Assembly (NCBI GenBank): GCA_004297625.1 | Contig: SCTY01000014.1 | Location: 1-49,643 of the forward strand | Reading direction: 5' to 3' | DNA from: Betaproteobacteria bacterium | GTDB taxonomy: Bacteria; Pseudomonadota; Gammaproteobacteria; Burkholderiales; SG8-39 | DNA length: 49,643 nucleotides | Part shown: one piece after another, positions 14,578 through 22,883 of the stretch | Position numbering within the stretch: the first letter of the stretch is position 1 | Layout of the letters: each line of letters begins with the position of its first letter | The notes under the pieces: generated by a model | Databases searched by the model: none | Seen by the model: only the letters and a program-made list of their open reading frames with translations | What the model was told of the DNA's origin: nothing | Program-made: the position numbers and the translations under genes

Positions 14578-16973
14578 ACGGCCTGTCGTCGGCCGAAGCT
14601 GCGGAGCGGCTTCTCCGTTACGGCCGCAACGAGATTCACGGCGAGGCGCGCCTCGCGCCGCTCGCCCTCGCGGCGCGGCAATTCGAGAGCCCGCTGGTGC
14701 TGATCCTCGTGTTCGGCGCCGTGATCTCGGCGCTGCTGCAGAACTGGCTCGAGGCCGTGATCATCCTCGCCATCGTGCTCGGATCCGCAGCGCTCGGGTT
14801 CGTCCAGGAATACCGGGCGAGCACCGCAGTCGCCGCGCTGCGACGGCGGCTCGCGTTGACCACGCAGGTGGTACGCGACGGGCAGGCGTGCGCGCTTCCC
14901 GCAGCCGAGATCGTGCCCGGCGATCTCGTCATGCTGAGCGCGGGAAATCTGGTCCCCGCCGATGCTCGCGTGCTGGAAGCCACGGACTTTCTGCTGAGCG
15001 AAGCCGCGCTTACCGGTGAGTCTTTCCCCACCGAAAAGCGCCCAGGCGATGCGGTATTCCTCGGCACCTCGGTGCGCAGCGGCACGGCGAGTGTCGAGGT
15101 GACGAAGACGGGCCGCAGCACCGCCTACGGCGCCATCGCGGCGCGCGTCGCGCTGCAGGCCCCCGAGCCGGAGTTCGCGCGCGGCGTACGGCAGTTCGGC
15201 CAGCTCCTGCTGCGCATCATGGTGCTGGTCGTGCTCTTCGTGATCACGGTGAACCAGCTCCTGGACCGGCCGGTGGTCGAGTCGCTGCTCTTCGCGGTCG
15301 CGCTCGCCGTCGGCCTGACGCCCGAGCTGCTGCCCGCCATTGTCAGCGTGACGCTTTCGCGCGGCGCGCGCGACATGGCGAGCCGCGGCGTGATCGTGCG
15401 CCGCCTGGATGCGATCGAGGACCTCGGCAGCATCGACGTGCTGTGCACGGACAAGACCGGCACCCTCACCGAAGGCGCGATCACGCTGGAGCGCGCGGTC
15501 GACGCGCACGGCGAGCCCTCGGCCGAAGTGCTGCAACTCGCCTACGTCAACGCAGCGCTCGAGACGGGCATCGACAATCCGCTCGACGCGGCGCTGGTCG
15601 CCGCCGGCGAAAAGCGGGGCCTGAAAACCGCGGCTTTGCACAAGGTCGACGAGATTCCCTACGACTTCATCCGCAAGCGCCTCACCATCGTGGTGGACGA
15701 TGGCGCTGCCGGCGGGCACCTCGTCATCACCAAAGGCGCCTTCGACAACGTGCTCGCGATTTGCGCGCTCGAGCCCTTGCGGCGGCAAAGCTGCGAAGCG
15801 TATTACCGCAGGATGGGGGCACAAGGTTTTCGCGTGCTCGCGCTCGCCAGCCGGCGGGTGACGGCAAGAGAGCGCTACGGACGCGAGGACGAACAGGAGA
15901 TGCAGCTCGCCGGCTTCCTGCTCTTCGCCGATCCGCCTAAGCCCGGCGTCGAGCGCACGATTCGCGAGCTGGCCGAGCTCGGCATCCGCACCAAGATGAT
16001 CACCGGCGACAACCGCTACGTCGCCGCGCACGTCGCCGCGGCGGTCGGCCTCGATCCGCAGGCGATGCTTACCGGCAAGGAGCTCGCGCAGCTCAAGGAC
16101 GAGTCCCTGTGGCACCTCGCTGCGCGCTCGGATCTCTTCGTCGAGATCGACCCGCAGCAGAAGGAGCGCATCGTGCGCGCGCTGCAGCACACCGGGCACG
16201 CGGTCGGCTATCTCGGCGACGGCATCAACGACGCGCCCGCGCTGCATGCGGCGGATGCCGGCATCTCGGTCGACGGCGCGGTCGACGTGGCGCGCGAAAC
16301 CGCGGACGTGGTGCTGCTCGAGCGCGATCTCGACGTGCTCGCGCGCGGCGTGACCGACGGCCGCCGCATCTTCGCCAACACGCTGAAATACATCTCGATC
16401 ACCACCAGCGCGAACTTCGGCAACATGATCAGCATGGCGCTCGCCACGCCGCTGCTGCCGTTCCTGCCGCTCGCCGCGAAGCAGATCCTGCTCAATAACT
16501 TCCTCTCCGACTTGCCCTCGATCGCGATCTCGAGCGACAGCGTGGACGCGGCGCAGACCGCCACGGCGCAGCGCTGGCATGTCGGCGAGGTGCGGCGCTT
16601 CATGATCGTCTTCGGCCTCATCAGCACCGCCTTCGACCTCGTGACCTTCGCCGTCTTGCTCAAGCTCTTCGAGGCGCACGAAGCGCTTTTCCAGACCACA
16701 TGGTTCGTGGTGTCGGTGCTCACCGAGCTTGCCGTCCTGCTGGTGTTGCGCACGCGGGGTCCTGCCTGGCGCAGCGCGCCGAGCCGGCTGTTGCTGTGGG
16801 CGTCCGTCGCCGTGGGCCTGGTCGCGCTCGCGCTTCCGTATACCGGCCCGCTCGCCTCGGCGTTCGGCTTCGTGGCGCTGCCCGCGACGCTCATGCTCGC
16901 CGCGGTGCTCGTCGTCGCGGGCTATATCGCCGCCACCGAGGCTGCCAAACTCGCTTTTTTCAGGAAAGCATGA
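14574..16973 (+). CDS. MgtA-type (P-IIIB-like) magnesium/cation P-type ATPase
   Basis: The 799-residue P-type ATPase has TGES (about 150), the membrane motif VGLTPELLPAIVS (about 246-258), phosphorylation site CTDKTGTLTEG (about 290-300), TGDN and GDGINDAPAL (about 546-555). The segments after DKTGT and around the SDLPSIAISSDSVD/QRW stretch resemble magnesium transporter MgtA/MgtB rather than calcium or copper pumps. It is about 100 residues shorter than E. coli MgtA, mainly at the N-terminus. ATG 14574 is chosen because it overlaps the permease stop. Magnesium is the most likely ion, not proven. Confidence 0.82.
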   Translation: MNGLSSAEAAERLLRYGRNEIHGEARLAPLALAARQFESPLVLILVFGAVISALLQNWLEAVIILAIVLGSAALGFVQEYRASTAVAALRRRLALTTQVVRDGQACALPAAEIVPGDLVMLSAGNLVPADARVLEATDFLLSEAALTGESFPTEKRPGDAVFLGTSVRSGTASVEVTKTGRSTAYGAIAARVALQAPEPEFARGVRQFGQLLLRIMVLVVLFVITVNQLLDRPVVESLLFAVALAVGLTPELLPAIVSVTLSRGARDMASRGVIVRRLDAIEDLGSIDVLCTDKTGTLTEGAITLERAVDAHGEPSAEVLQLAYVNAALETGIDNPLDAALVAAGEKRGLKTAALHKVDEIPYDFIRKRLTIVVDDGAAGGHLVITKGAFDNVLAICALEPLRRQSCEAYYRRMGAQGFRVLALASRRVTARERYGREDEQEMQLAGFLLFADPPKPGVERTIRELAELGIRTKMITGDNRYVAAHVAAAVGLDPQAMLTGKELAQLKDESLWHLAARSDLFVEIDPQQKERIVRALQHTGHAVGYLGDGINDAPALHAADAGISVDGAVDVARETADVVLLERDLDVLARGVTDGRRIFANTLKYISITTSANFGNMISMALATPLLPFLPLAAKQILLNNFLSDLPSIAISSDSVDAAQTATAQRWHVGEVRRFMIVFGLISTAFDLVTFAVLLKLFEAHEALFQTTWFVVSVLTELAVLLVLRTRGPAWRSAPSRLLLWASVAVGLVALALPYTGPLASAFGFVALPATLMLAAVLVVAGYIAATEAAKLAFFRKA

Positions 16974-17647
16974 AGCGCAACCGCCCCGCTTACCGCCTCG
17001 CCGATCGCGACGTCGAGTTTCTAAACCACGACGACACGCGCGGCGTGCGGCTCGAGCTCGAGTACCTCAAGGCCGAGCTGCTGCTTCGAAAGCACCACGT
17101 GGAGCACACCGTGCTCGTCATGGGCAGCACGCGGGTGCGCGAGACGGATCCCTACTACCGGATCGCGCGCGAGCTCGGGCGCATCGTGGGCCGCTCGCGC
17201 TGCGCGGCGATCATGACCGGCGGCGGGCCGGGCATCATGGAGGCAGCGAACCGCGGCGCGTTCGAGGTGGGCGCGCCCTCGATCGGCCTCAACATCGATC
17301 TTCCGCGCGAGCAGAAGCCCAACCGCTACATCACGCCGGATCTTTGCCTGCGGTTTCGCTACTTCGCGCTGAGGAAGCTCCATTTCCTCCTGCGCGCGCG
17401 GGCGTTCGTCGCCTTTCCGGGGGGCTATGGCACCTTCGACGAGCTGTTCGAGACGCTCACGCTGGTGCAGTGCCGGAAGATCGCGCCGCTGCCCATCGTC
17501 CTGGTGGGCGAAGCGTACTGGCGGCGAGCGGTGGACTTCGATTTCCTCCTCGCCCAGCGCAAAATCGGCGCGCGCGACGTGAAGCTCTTCCGCTACGCGG
17601 AGACCGCGCGGGAGATCTGGAACGAGATCCGGCGCTACCAGACGTAG
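16970..17647 (+). CDS. LOG-family protein (phosphoribohydrolase-like)
   Basis: The 225-residue protein has the LOG signatures MTGGGPGIMEAANRGA (about 79-94) and FPGGYGTFDELFE (about 145-157). The family includes cytokinin-activating nucleoside 5'-monophosphate phosphoribohydrolases and nucleotide hydrolases often mislabelled as lysine decarboxylases. It is the last gene of the gpsA operon (ATGA overlap at 16970) and overlaps the convergent polyferredoxin gene by 13 bp. The substrate in this bacterium is unknown. Confidence 0.88.
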   Translation: MKRNRPAYRLADRDVEFLNHDDTRGVRLELEYLKAELLLRKHHVEHTVLVMGSTRVRETDPYYRIARELGRIVGRSRCAAIMTGGGPGIMEAANRGAFEVGAPSIGLNIDLPREQKPNRYITPDLCLRFRYFALRKLHFLLRARAFVAFPGGYGTFDELFETLTLVQCRKIAPLPIVLVGEAYWRRAVDFDFLLAQRKIGARDVKLFRYAETAREIWNEIRRYQT

Positions 17648-19038
17648 AACGCGAGGGCCCAGATATATCCGATGAGCCCGAGCGGCAGCGCGTAGAGGGC
17701 GAGCGCCGCGGACCGTCGCGCGAGCGGCGCCGGGCTCGCCAGGATCAGGCGCGTACCGAGCCAGCCCGACCACGCAAGACCGAGCGCAAGCAGCGCGGCG
17801 CGGGCGCCTCCCAGCCAGGCGAAGGCGGCGCCCTCGGCACGCAAATGGGTGATGGTCACCATCGAAAGACCGAGAAAAACGCAGATGCCTGCAACCGGAA
17901 TCAGCGCCATCGCCAGCGATTTCCAGTCGTAGCGACCGCGGCCGGCAAGGAATTGAGCGCCGCGCAGCGCGATGAATGCTGTCCCGCCAAGCACGATCGC
18001 CGTGCCGGCCATGTAAGCCACTATGCAAAGGCCGTCGAGCCAGGTGAAGACGTCGCTCGCCTCAGGGTAATGCGTGAGGATCCACCACGGCGCGTTGTCC
18101 TTCGCGAGCCACAGCCAATCATGCTCGATGAGCCATCCGGCCGCCGCAACCTTCATGGCGACGAACCAAGGGCTCACGGTCCAGTGGAAGGCGCCGGTCG
18201 CCACGCCGAGCACGCCGAAGACGAGCAGCAGCGCGGCGGCGGCGCCGTCGCGCGCCGGGGCGCCCGACAGGATTTCGCGGTTCGGCGAGCGCAGGGCAAG
18301 CTCCATCGCGCCCCGGTGGCCGCTGCAGCGCCCGCACGCGTGGCAATGCGAAGCGCTCTGCAGGTGGCGCAAGTCGACGAGCGGCGCGCAGTCGACCGCG
18401 GCGGCGCGGCCCGAATAGCGTTTCCACGCCTGCTCGTCGGCGCGGAAATGCAGCGGCGCCACTTTCGCCAGCAGGGCGAAGACGCCGTTCGCCGGGCAAA
18501 GGTGCCGGCACCAGACGCGCTTGCCCTTGCCGTAGACGAAGCCGATGACCCCCGCAGCGGCGGTCGAGCCGCCCAGCACGAGGAGCGCCGCCTTCGGATA
18601 TTCGTAGACGCTGACCAGCTGGCCGTACGCCGTCGTCGACACGAACGCCACGAACGGCCATCCGCTCCAGCGCATCCAGCGCGGAATCGACCTGCCGAGC
18701 CCATGGCGGCTCGCCCATTCGCTGAGCGCGCCCTCCGGGCACAGCACGCCGCACCACACCCGCCCGACGAGCATCATGCTCAGCATGACGAAAGGCCACC
18801 AGATGCCCCAGAACGCGAACTGCGCGAAGAGCGTGAGGTTCGACACGATGCTTGCGCCGCTCGGCGGCAGCGGCGCAAAGGCGGGCAGCGTGACGAGAAC
18901 CAGGTACGCGGCGACGATCGTCCACTGGATGCCGAGGATGAGCCGCCGATGCTTGCGCACGGCGTCGCCCAGCCGCGCGAGCCTCGAGCGGCGCGGCGGC
19001 GCGAAGAAGACCGGTGCGGCGTCGGCGACGACCCTCAT
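17635..19038 (-). CDS. Membrane polyferredoxin of ferrous iron transport (FtrD-like)
   Basis: The 467-residue membrane protein has about ten hydrophobic helices and two NapH/CcoG-like cysteine motifs, WCGVLCPEG (about 95-103) and WCRHLCPANG (about 178-187), followed by a CHACGRC cluster (about 238-244), suiting iron-sulfur cluster binding. In FtrABCD systems FtrD is the ferredoxin that passes electrons during iron uptake. It is the last gene of the operon led by the FTR1 permease and overlaps the cupredoxin gene by 4 bp. By sequence alone it could also be a NosR/NapH relative, but the neighbours favour iron uptake. Confidence 0.8.
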   Translation of the reverse strand: MRVVADAAPVFFAPPRRSRLARLGDAVRKHRRLILGIQWTIVAAYLVLVTLPAFAPLPPSGASIVSNLTLFAQFAFWGIWWPFVMLSMMLVGRVWCGVLCPEGALSEWASRHGLGRSIPRWMRWSGWPFVAFVSTTAYGQLVSVYEYPKAALLVLGGSTAAAGVIGFVYGKGKRVWCRHLCPANGVFALLAKVAPLHFRADEQAWKRYSGRAAAVDCAPLVDLRHLQSASHCHACGRCSGHRGAMELALRSPNREILSGAPARDGAAAALLLVFGVLGVATGAFHWTVSPWFVAMKVAAAGWLIEHDWLWLAKDNAPWWILTHYPEASDVFTWLDGLCIVAYMAGTAIVLGGTAFIALRGAQFLAGRGRYDWKSLAMALIPVAGICVFLGLSMVTITHLRAEGAAFAWLGGARAALLALGLAWSGWLGTRLILASPAPLARRSAALALYALPLGLIGYIWALAFYVW

Positions 19039-19370
19039 TTTGCGATCAACGTCACGCTACCGCCCTGCGGGTGAAATTCGTCGACGAAGCGGTACTCGCC
19101 CGGCCTCAGGTTGTGCAGCACGACGAAGGAGGTGACGCCCGGGGCGAGCACTTTTTCCACGCGCATGCTGAGGTTCTCGAACTCGGCAGGGGTGCGGCCT
19201 TCGTTCTTTAGCACGAGCTTCAGGCGCTTTCCTGTAGGGACTTCCAGCCGCTCGGGCGAAAAGCGGCCGTCCTTCATTGCGATCTCGAAAGTCGGCAGAT
19301 CCTGCGCGCTCGTCGTGAGCGCGAACGTCGTCATTGCGAGGACGGCGAGTGCACGGCGAAGAAGGCTCAT
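19035..19370 (-). CDS. Periplasmic cupredoxin-like protein (FtrB/EfeO type)
   Basis: The 111-residue protein has a signal peptide (cleavage after about residue 22, TTSAQ) and a small cupredoxin-like beta barrel of the EfeO/FtrB type: EIAMKDGRFSPERLEVPTG near 29-47, a lysine-rich strand and the final YRFVDEFHPQGG with a histidine. In FtrABCD, FtrB is thought to oxidise ferrous iron before passage through FtrC. The usual cysteine copper ligand is not seen in the final loop, so copper binding is uncertain. Confidence 0.78.
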   Translation of the reverse strand: MSLLRRALAVLAMTTFALTTSAQDLPTFEIAMKDGRFSPERLEVPTGKRLKLVLKNEGRTPAEFENLSMRVEKVLAPGVTSFVVLHNLRPGEYRFVDEFHPQGGSVTLIAK

Positions 19371-19382
19371 CGGTCGCCCTCT

Positions 19383-20834
19383 TCAGTAGCTCAACTGGAC
19401 CCGCGCGCCGACGACCTTGACCGATCTGCGGTCGGGGTTCGCGGCGGGATTGCGAATCAGCTGGAAGTCGGGGCTGATTTCGAAGCGCGGGTGGACCTGA
19501 TATCGGTAATACAGCTCGGCCGTTTTTTCCCAGCCGGATGCGGAAAAGCCGAAATCCGGCGTGCCGTCGCCGTCCGCGTCGACGCTTGCGGACTGCGCGC
19601 GAAAATCCCCGCTTGCGCGGTTCGCGCCGAACGCGAAGCCCAATCCATCGGCCGCTCTGCTCCAGTAGCTGCCACCGATCTCGGCGCCGAAGCTCACCGT
19701 GCGGTCGAAAGGCAGGCGGTCGCCGCGCGCTGCGCCAAAGCGGCCGAACATCGTGACCGCATCGCCGGCGCGCTGATCGAAGTTGACGCCGAGTCCCGCA
19801 TGCCGCGCGGTTTCGCCCGCGACGAAGGTCGGCGCCTGGCCGTTGCGCCAGAGGAACACGCGGTAGTTGCCTTCCAGTCCGCCCATGAGGCGCTGCCTGG
19901 TTTCGGCTTGCCCGATGACGAACGGCGATCTGGGCGACTCGCTGAAGTTGGCTCCCCGGCCCGAAGCGAAGACGCCGGCCGATAAGCCGTAAGTCTCCGG
20001 CTTGCTGCGCTCGTTCAGGTACGCCACGCGCAGTCCGGGCGAGAATCCGAACCCGTCCGCGCCGACGTTCGCCGCCAGCGGATTGTCGAGCAGCGCGTTG
20101 TGCACGAACATGCTCGACAGGAAGCGGCGCGTTTCGTCGTTCGCGGCCGCGTTCTGGTCGAAGAACGCGAACGGGTCCATCTTGCCGAAATTCACCGTCA
20201 CCCTCTCGCGCGAGAGCGACTTCACCGCGTCCAGCGGCAGGGCAATGTCCGCCTGGTACCAGGCCTGGGCCAGCATCACGGCGCTGGAATCGGGCTCGAT
20301 CACCGAACCGAGCTGAAACGAGGTGGCGTTGGGCCCGACGAACGAGGTGAGCTTCTCGGACACGCCTTTGCCCTGGCCGATGCGAAAGTGGCCGAACAGC
20401 TTGCTGTCGATGTTGCCGGTGCTCACCGTGGGCGTCGTTACCGCGATGTCGGCGCGGTAATTGAGCGCCGAGGCAGCGCCGCCCGCGTCGGCGCCGCTCA
20501 ATCGCTGGCCGACCGCGGTGAGGCTCGCGCCGGCGGAAAAACCCTTGATCGAGTCGATGACCCTCGCCTGCTGCTGGATGTCGAGCGCGGTGTATTCGGC
20601 CCCCTTCAGCCGGGCGGTGATTTCCGGCTCCTTTTCGCTGATGGTGTCCCTCTGCAGGGCCGCATCGATGCTGGCATTGCGCTCCTCGAGCACGCGGATG
20701 CGTTCCGAGAGGCGCTTGATTTCGGCCAACAGTTCGGCACTGGAAGGCTCGGCCGCGCCCGCGGCGCCTGCCGAAAGCGCGAGCGCCGCCGCGGCTGCGA
20801 CGAGCTTCGCAGCCAGGTTCGACGATGGCCACAT
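19383..20834 (-). CDS. Outer-membrane porin, OprB-like, with N-terminal coiled coil
   Basis: The 483-residue protein has a signal peptide (about 1-27), a short coiled coil (about 33-58, LLAEIKRLSERIRVLEERN), then a beta-barrel rich in alternating aromatic strands and ending in V-Q-L-S-Y, a typical outer-membrane C-terminal strand with terminal aromatic residue. The segments FEISPDFQLIRNPAANPDR and the long barrel match the carbohydrate-selective OprB family. It also has a DADGDGTPD loop like a calcium-binding element. It sits between the FtrA-like and FtrB-like genes, so it may admit iron or an iron chelate rather than sugar; this is inference. Confidence 0.8.
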   Translation of the reverse strand: MWPSSNLAAKLVAAAAALALSAGAAGAAEPSSAELLAEIKRLSERIRVLEERNASIDAALQRDTISEKEPEITARLKGAEYTALDIQQQARVIDSIKGFSAGASLTAVGQRLSGADAGGAASALNYRADIAVTTPTVSTGNIDSKLFGHFRIGQGKGVSEKLTSFVGPNATSFQLGSVIEPDSSAVMLAQAWYQADIALPLDAVKSLSRERVTVNFGKMDPFAFFDQNAAANDETRRFLSSMFVHNALLDNPLAANVGADGFGFSPGLRVAYLNERSKPETYGLSAGVFASGRGANFSESPRSPFVIGQAETRQRLMGGLEGNYRVFLWRNGQAPTFVAGETARHAGLGVNFDQRAGDAVTMFGRFGAARGDRLPFDRTVSFGAEIGGSYWSRAADGLGFAFGANRASGDFRAQSASVDADGDGTPDFGFSASGWEKTAELYYRYQVHPRFEISPDFQLIRNPAANPDRRSVKVVGARVQLSY

Positions 20835-20835
20835 G

Positions 20836-21384
20836 TCAGTACCCGCCCCGCTTGCCGACGCCGACGAAGGTGAATTCCCACTCCACCTGGAAAGCCTTGA
20901 ACCATGGGCGCACGCCGGTCTGGCGGTCGGTGTGCCGGCCGTAGTGCTGGCCGGCCGGGTTTTCTTTTGCGTTGGGGGGATAGATCGTGTACTTCAGCCG
21001 GTACTTGCCCGGGCCCATCAGCTTCACGTTGTCGCCGTAGTGCGGGCCGTCGCTCGCGACCATCGGCATGAGATCGCCCGCCACCTTTTCGCCCCCGGGC
21101 AGCTTGGTCAGCTCGTACTTCACGTGCAGGAAGGGGATCCACGCGCCTTCCGGGTAGCCGTTGGCATTGCTCGAAAGCGCGTGGATGTCGGCTTCCAGGT
21201 GCATGTCGGACTCGGAGGGCTTGCGCATCATGCCCTCGGGCTCCATCTCGATCGGCTGCAGGTAGACCGCCGCGACCTCCATGCCGGCGAGGTTTTGCGG
21301 CGTGCCGATCGGGTATTCGACGGCCCTGGCGGTAAGCGGAATAGCAGCGGCAAGCGCTAAGAGCGTGATTCCACGAAGCAACAT
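20836..21384 (-). CDS. Periplasmic iron-binding protein, P19/FtrA type
   Basis: The 182-residue protein has a signal peptide (cleavage after about residue 20) and the P19/Tp34 pattern: YPIGTPQNLAGMEVAAVYLQPIEMEP near 23-48, MRKPSESDMHLEADIHAL near 52-70 with metal-ligand methionine and histidine residues, and YGRHTDRQTGVRPWF near the end. These periplasmic proteins bind copper and ferrous or ferric iron and work with FTR1 permeases. ATG 21384 is chosen, since the signal peptide begins there and a GGAGAAAAC ribosome site precedes it; the upstream ATG at 21441 would lie inside the FTR1 gene. Confidence 0.88.
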   Translation of the reverse strand: MLLRGITLLALAAAIPLTARAVEYPIGTPQNLAGMEVAAVYLQPIEMEPEGMMRKPSESDMHLEADIHALSSNANGYPEGAWIPFLHVKYELTKLPGGEKVAGDLMPMVASDGPHYGDNVKLMGPGKYRLKYTIYPPNAKENPAGQHYGRHTDRQTGVRPWFKAFQVEWEFTFVGVGKRGGY

Positions 21385-21403
21385 GTTTTCTCCCTCGGAT
21401 CCG

Positions 21404-22249
21404 TTATGCCGCGCTGGCGGCCTTCGCTTCGAGCCGCGCAACGCGCACAGCGCGGGCTCTGATGATTCGCATCAGCGCCGCGATCGTCGCGAACGTCACG
21501 ACGTAAAAGATCAGCTCGATGCCGGTCGGACGGTCGCGGTAGCCGACGAGGATGTGGAGGATCCGGCCGGGGAAGCTATCGACGCTGAGGAGCCCCGAGC
21601 TGTCCCAGACCTGCTCGGAAATCGCCGGCAGCGCGCCCGCCTGGGTGAGATAGCCCGCAGCGCCGGCGGCGAGCCCGGCGGCGAGCAGCAGCACGATGAG
21701 CCCGGTGGCGGTAAAGAAGTGCCGCAGCGGAATGCGCAGCAGGCCGAAATAGAGCAGCACGCCGACGAGCGCCCCGGCAGCGAGGCCGGCAACCCCGCCC
21801 AGGGCAAGCTCCGTGCGCGCGCCGCCGCCGGCCCACATGCCGTACAGGAAAAGCACCGTTTCGGCGCCTTCGCGCAGCACCGCAAGCGCCGTGACCGCAA
21901 GCATGGCGGACAGCGGCTTCAGCCCGACGCGCACGTCGTGCCCGAGGTCGTGCATCTGCGCGACGTGGGTACGCGCGTGCGAGCTCATCCAGACGTTGTG
22001 CCACGCGAGCATCGCAACCGCGGCGAGCAGCACAGCGGCGTTGAAAAGGTCCTGGCCGCGTCCTTCGAACGCGTTCGCGAGGGCGCCGGCGAATAGCGCA
22101 ACGACTACGGCGCCGGCGACCCCCAGCGCGATGCCACCGCCCACCCAGCGCCCGCGCTCGGCCACGCCGCGGCTTGCGCCCATCACGATCGCGACGATGA
22201 GCGCGGCTTCGAGGGTCTCCCGGAAAACAACGATGGCCGATCCGAGCAT
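21404..22249 (-). CDS. FTR1-family iron permease (FtrC/EfeU-like)
   Basis: The 281-residue protein has about seven transmembrane helices and two REXXE iron motifs, RETLE (about 10-14) and REGAE (about 126-130), the hallmark of the FTR1/EfeU permeases that carry oxidised iron across the inner membrane. It heads the operon ftrC-ftrA-porin-ftrB-ftrD. A Fur-like site lies upstream at 22501. The 20-bp gap to the P19 gene and the short spacings further down indicate one transcript. Confidence 0.93.
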   Translation of the reverse strand: MLGSAIVVFRETLEAALIVAIVMGASRGVAERGRWVGGGIALGVAGAVVVALFAGALANAFEGRGQDLFNAAVLLAAVAMLAWHNVWMSSHARTHVAQMHDLGHDVRVGLKPLSAMLAVTALAVLREGAETVLFLYGMWAGGGARTELALGGVAGLAAGALVGVLLYFGLLRIPLRHFFTATGLIVLLLAAGLAAGAAGYLTQAGALPAISEQVWDSSGLLSVDSFPGRILHILVGYRDRPTGIELIFYVVTFATIAALMRIIRARAVRVARLEAKAASAA

Positions 22250-22376
22250 GGTGCTTTGCCTTTCTAAGAGTGGAGTCGAGATGCGCTCATGTTTATGCCG
22301 ACGCCTTGCGAGCCGCGAGCGCGAGCCGCTCGAGCAACTGCGGGAAACCCGCTGGCTGGCTCGCGAGAAACCGCGC

Positions 22377-22487
22377 TCAGGCGGTCAGAATCAGCTTTCC
22401 GTTCTGCGTCACCCGCAGCCGGCGGGACAGTCGCCGCTTGGCGGTCCAGTCGCGTCCTAGGCTGCTGAAGGGTGCGAAGGCTTTCGC
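22377..22487 (-). pseudogene. HemP/HmuP-like relic without a start codon
   Basis: Read on the minus strand, a frame of 36 codons ends RRLRVTQNGKLILTA and a stop at 22377. The final segment is the signature of HemP/HmuP haemin-uptake peptides (LR-T--GKLILT). The frame opens after an in-frame TGA at 22490-22488 and has no ATG, GTG or TTG, so it needs a frameshift or is a relic. An ATG at 22515 is in another frame and lies inside the Fur-like site. HemP genes sit behind Fur boxes in many proteobacteria, which fits the place. Confidence 0.5.
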
Positions 22488-22500
22488 TCAAGTTACGAAC

Positions 22501-22520
22501 GATAATTGTTCTCATTTGTC
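22501..22520. promoter_or_regulatory. Fur-like box upstream of the ftr operon
   Basis: GATAATTGTTCTCATTTGTC agrees with the Fur consensus GATAATGATAATCATTATC at about 12 of 19 positions, best at both ends. It lies upstream of the hemP relic and the FTR1 gene on the minus strand. The gap 22250-22643 otherwise holds only this site, the relic, a weak FNR-like site and the second Fur-like site. Confidence 0.6.
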
Positions 22521-22565
22521 ACGTCAATAGCTCCTGCCTGTATTTTCGCTAAGTTGAACAAAGAC

Positions 22566-22579
22566 TTAACCTAGATCAA
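22566..22579. promoter_or_regulatory. Weak FNR-like box in the iron region
   Basis: TTAACCTAGATCAA has one perfect half site (ATCAA) and one imperfect (TTAAC). It lies between two Fur-like sites. A -10-like TACGGT (22601-22606) is at the standard spacing toward bfd. This is the weakest site in the window. Confidence 0.35.
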
Positions 22580-22612
22580 AAAAAGCCGTTGCAGGTCGGG
22601 TACGGTGTGGAT

Positions 22613-22631
22613 GATAATGATTCGCACTTAA
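22613..22631 (+). promoter_or_regulatory. Fur-like box upstream of bfd
   Basis: GATAATGATTCGCACTTAA matches the first nine bases of the Fur consensus perfectly and about 12 of 19 overall. It ends 12 bp before the bfd ATG, fitting iron repression of bfd. Confidence 0.6.
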
Positions 22632-22643
22632 TAGGCATTATCA

Positions 22644-22832
22644 ATGTACGTCTGCATCTGCAATGCAGTCACCGAACGCGAGATCCGCGAATGCGCGTGC
22701 AAGGGCGCCACGTGCGTCGAGGACCTCACGCTGCAACTCGGCGTCGGCGCCGGGTGCGGCCGTTGCAAACAGTGCGCAAGCGAGGTGCTCGAGGAAGCGC
22801 AGAGCAAGGCCATGGCCCTCGCGGGCGCTTGA
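22644..22832 (+). CDS. bfd: Bacterioferritin-associated ferredoxin
   Basis: The 62-residue protein begins MYVCICNAVTEREIR and has the four cysteines of a Bfd-type [2Fe-2S] fold: C4, C6, and the pair in CGRCKQC (about 38-44). Bfd reduces the iron core of bacterioferritin so that iron is released. It precedes bfr by about 50 bp, an expected pairing, and lies behind a Fur-like site. Confidence 0.9.
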   Translation: MYVCICNAVTEREIRECACKGATCVEDLTLQLGVGAGCGRCKQCASEVLEEAQSKAMALAGA

Positions 22833-22883
22833 CGGGCGCAGCCCCCCGGGCGTCGAATCGCGCATCCCGGCTGAGGAGATGCG

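Noticed and set aside
14538..16679. 713-codon minus-strand frame opposite the P-type ATPase
   Set aside because: Antisense shadow; the plus strand has all P-type ATPase motifs.
22264..22515. 83-codon minus-strand frame starting at ATG 22515
   Set aside because: Its ATG lies inside the Fur-like site, there is no Shine-Dalgarno, and a different frame carries the HemP signature.
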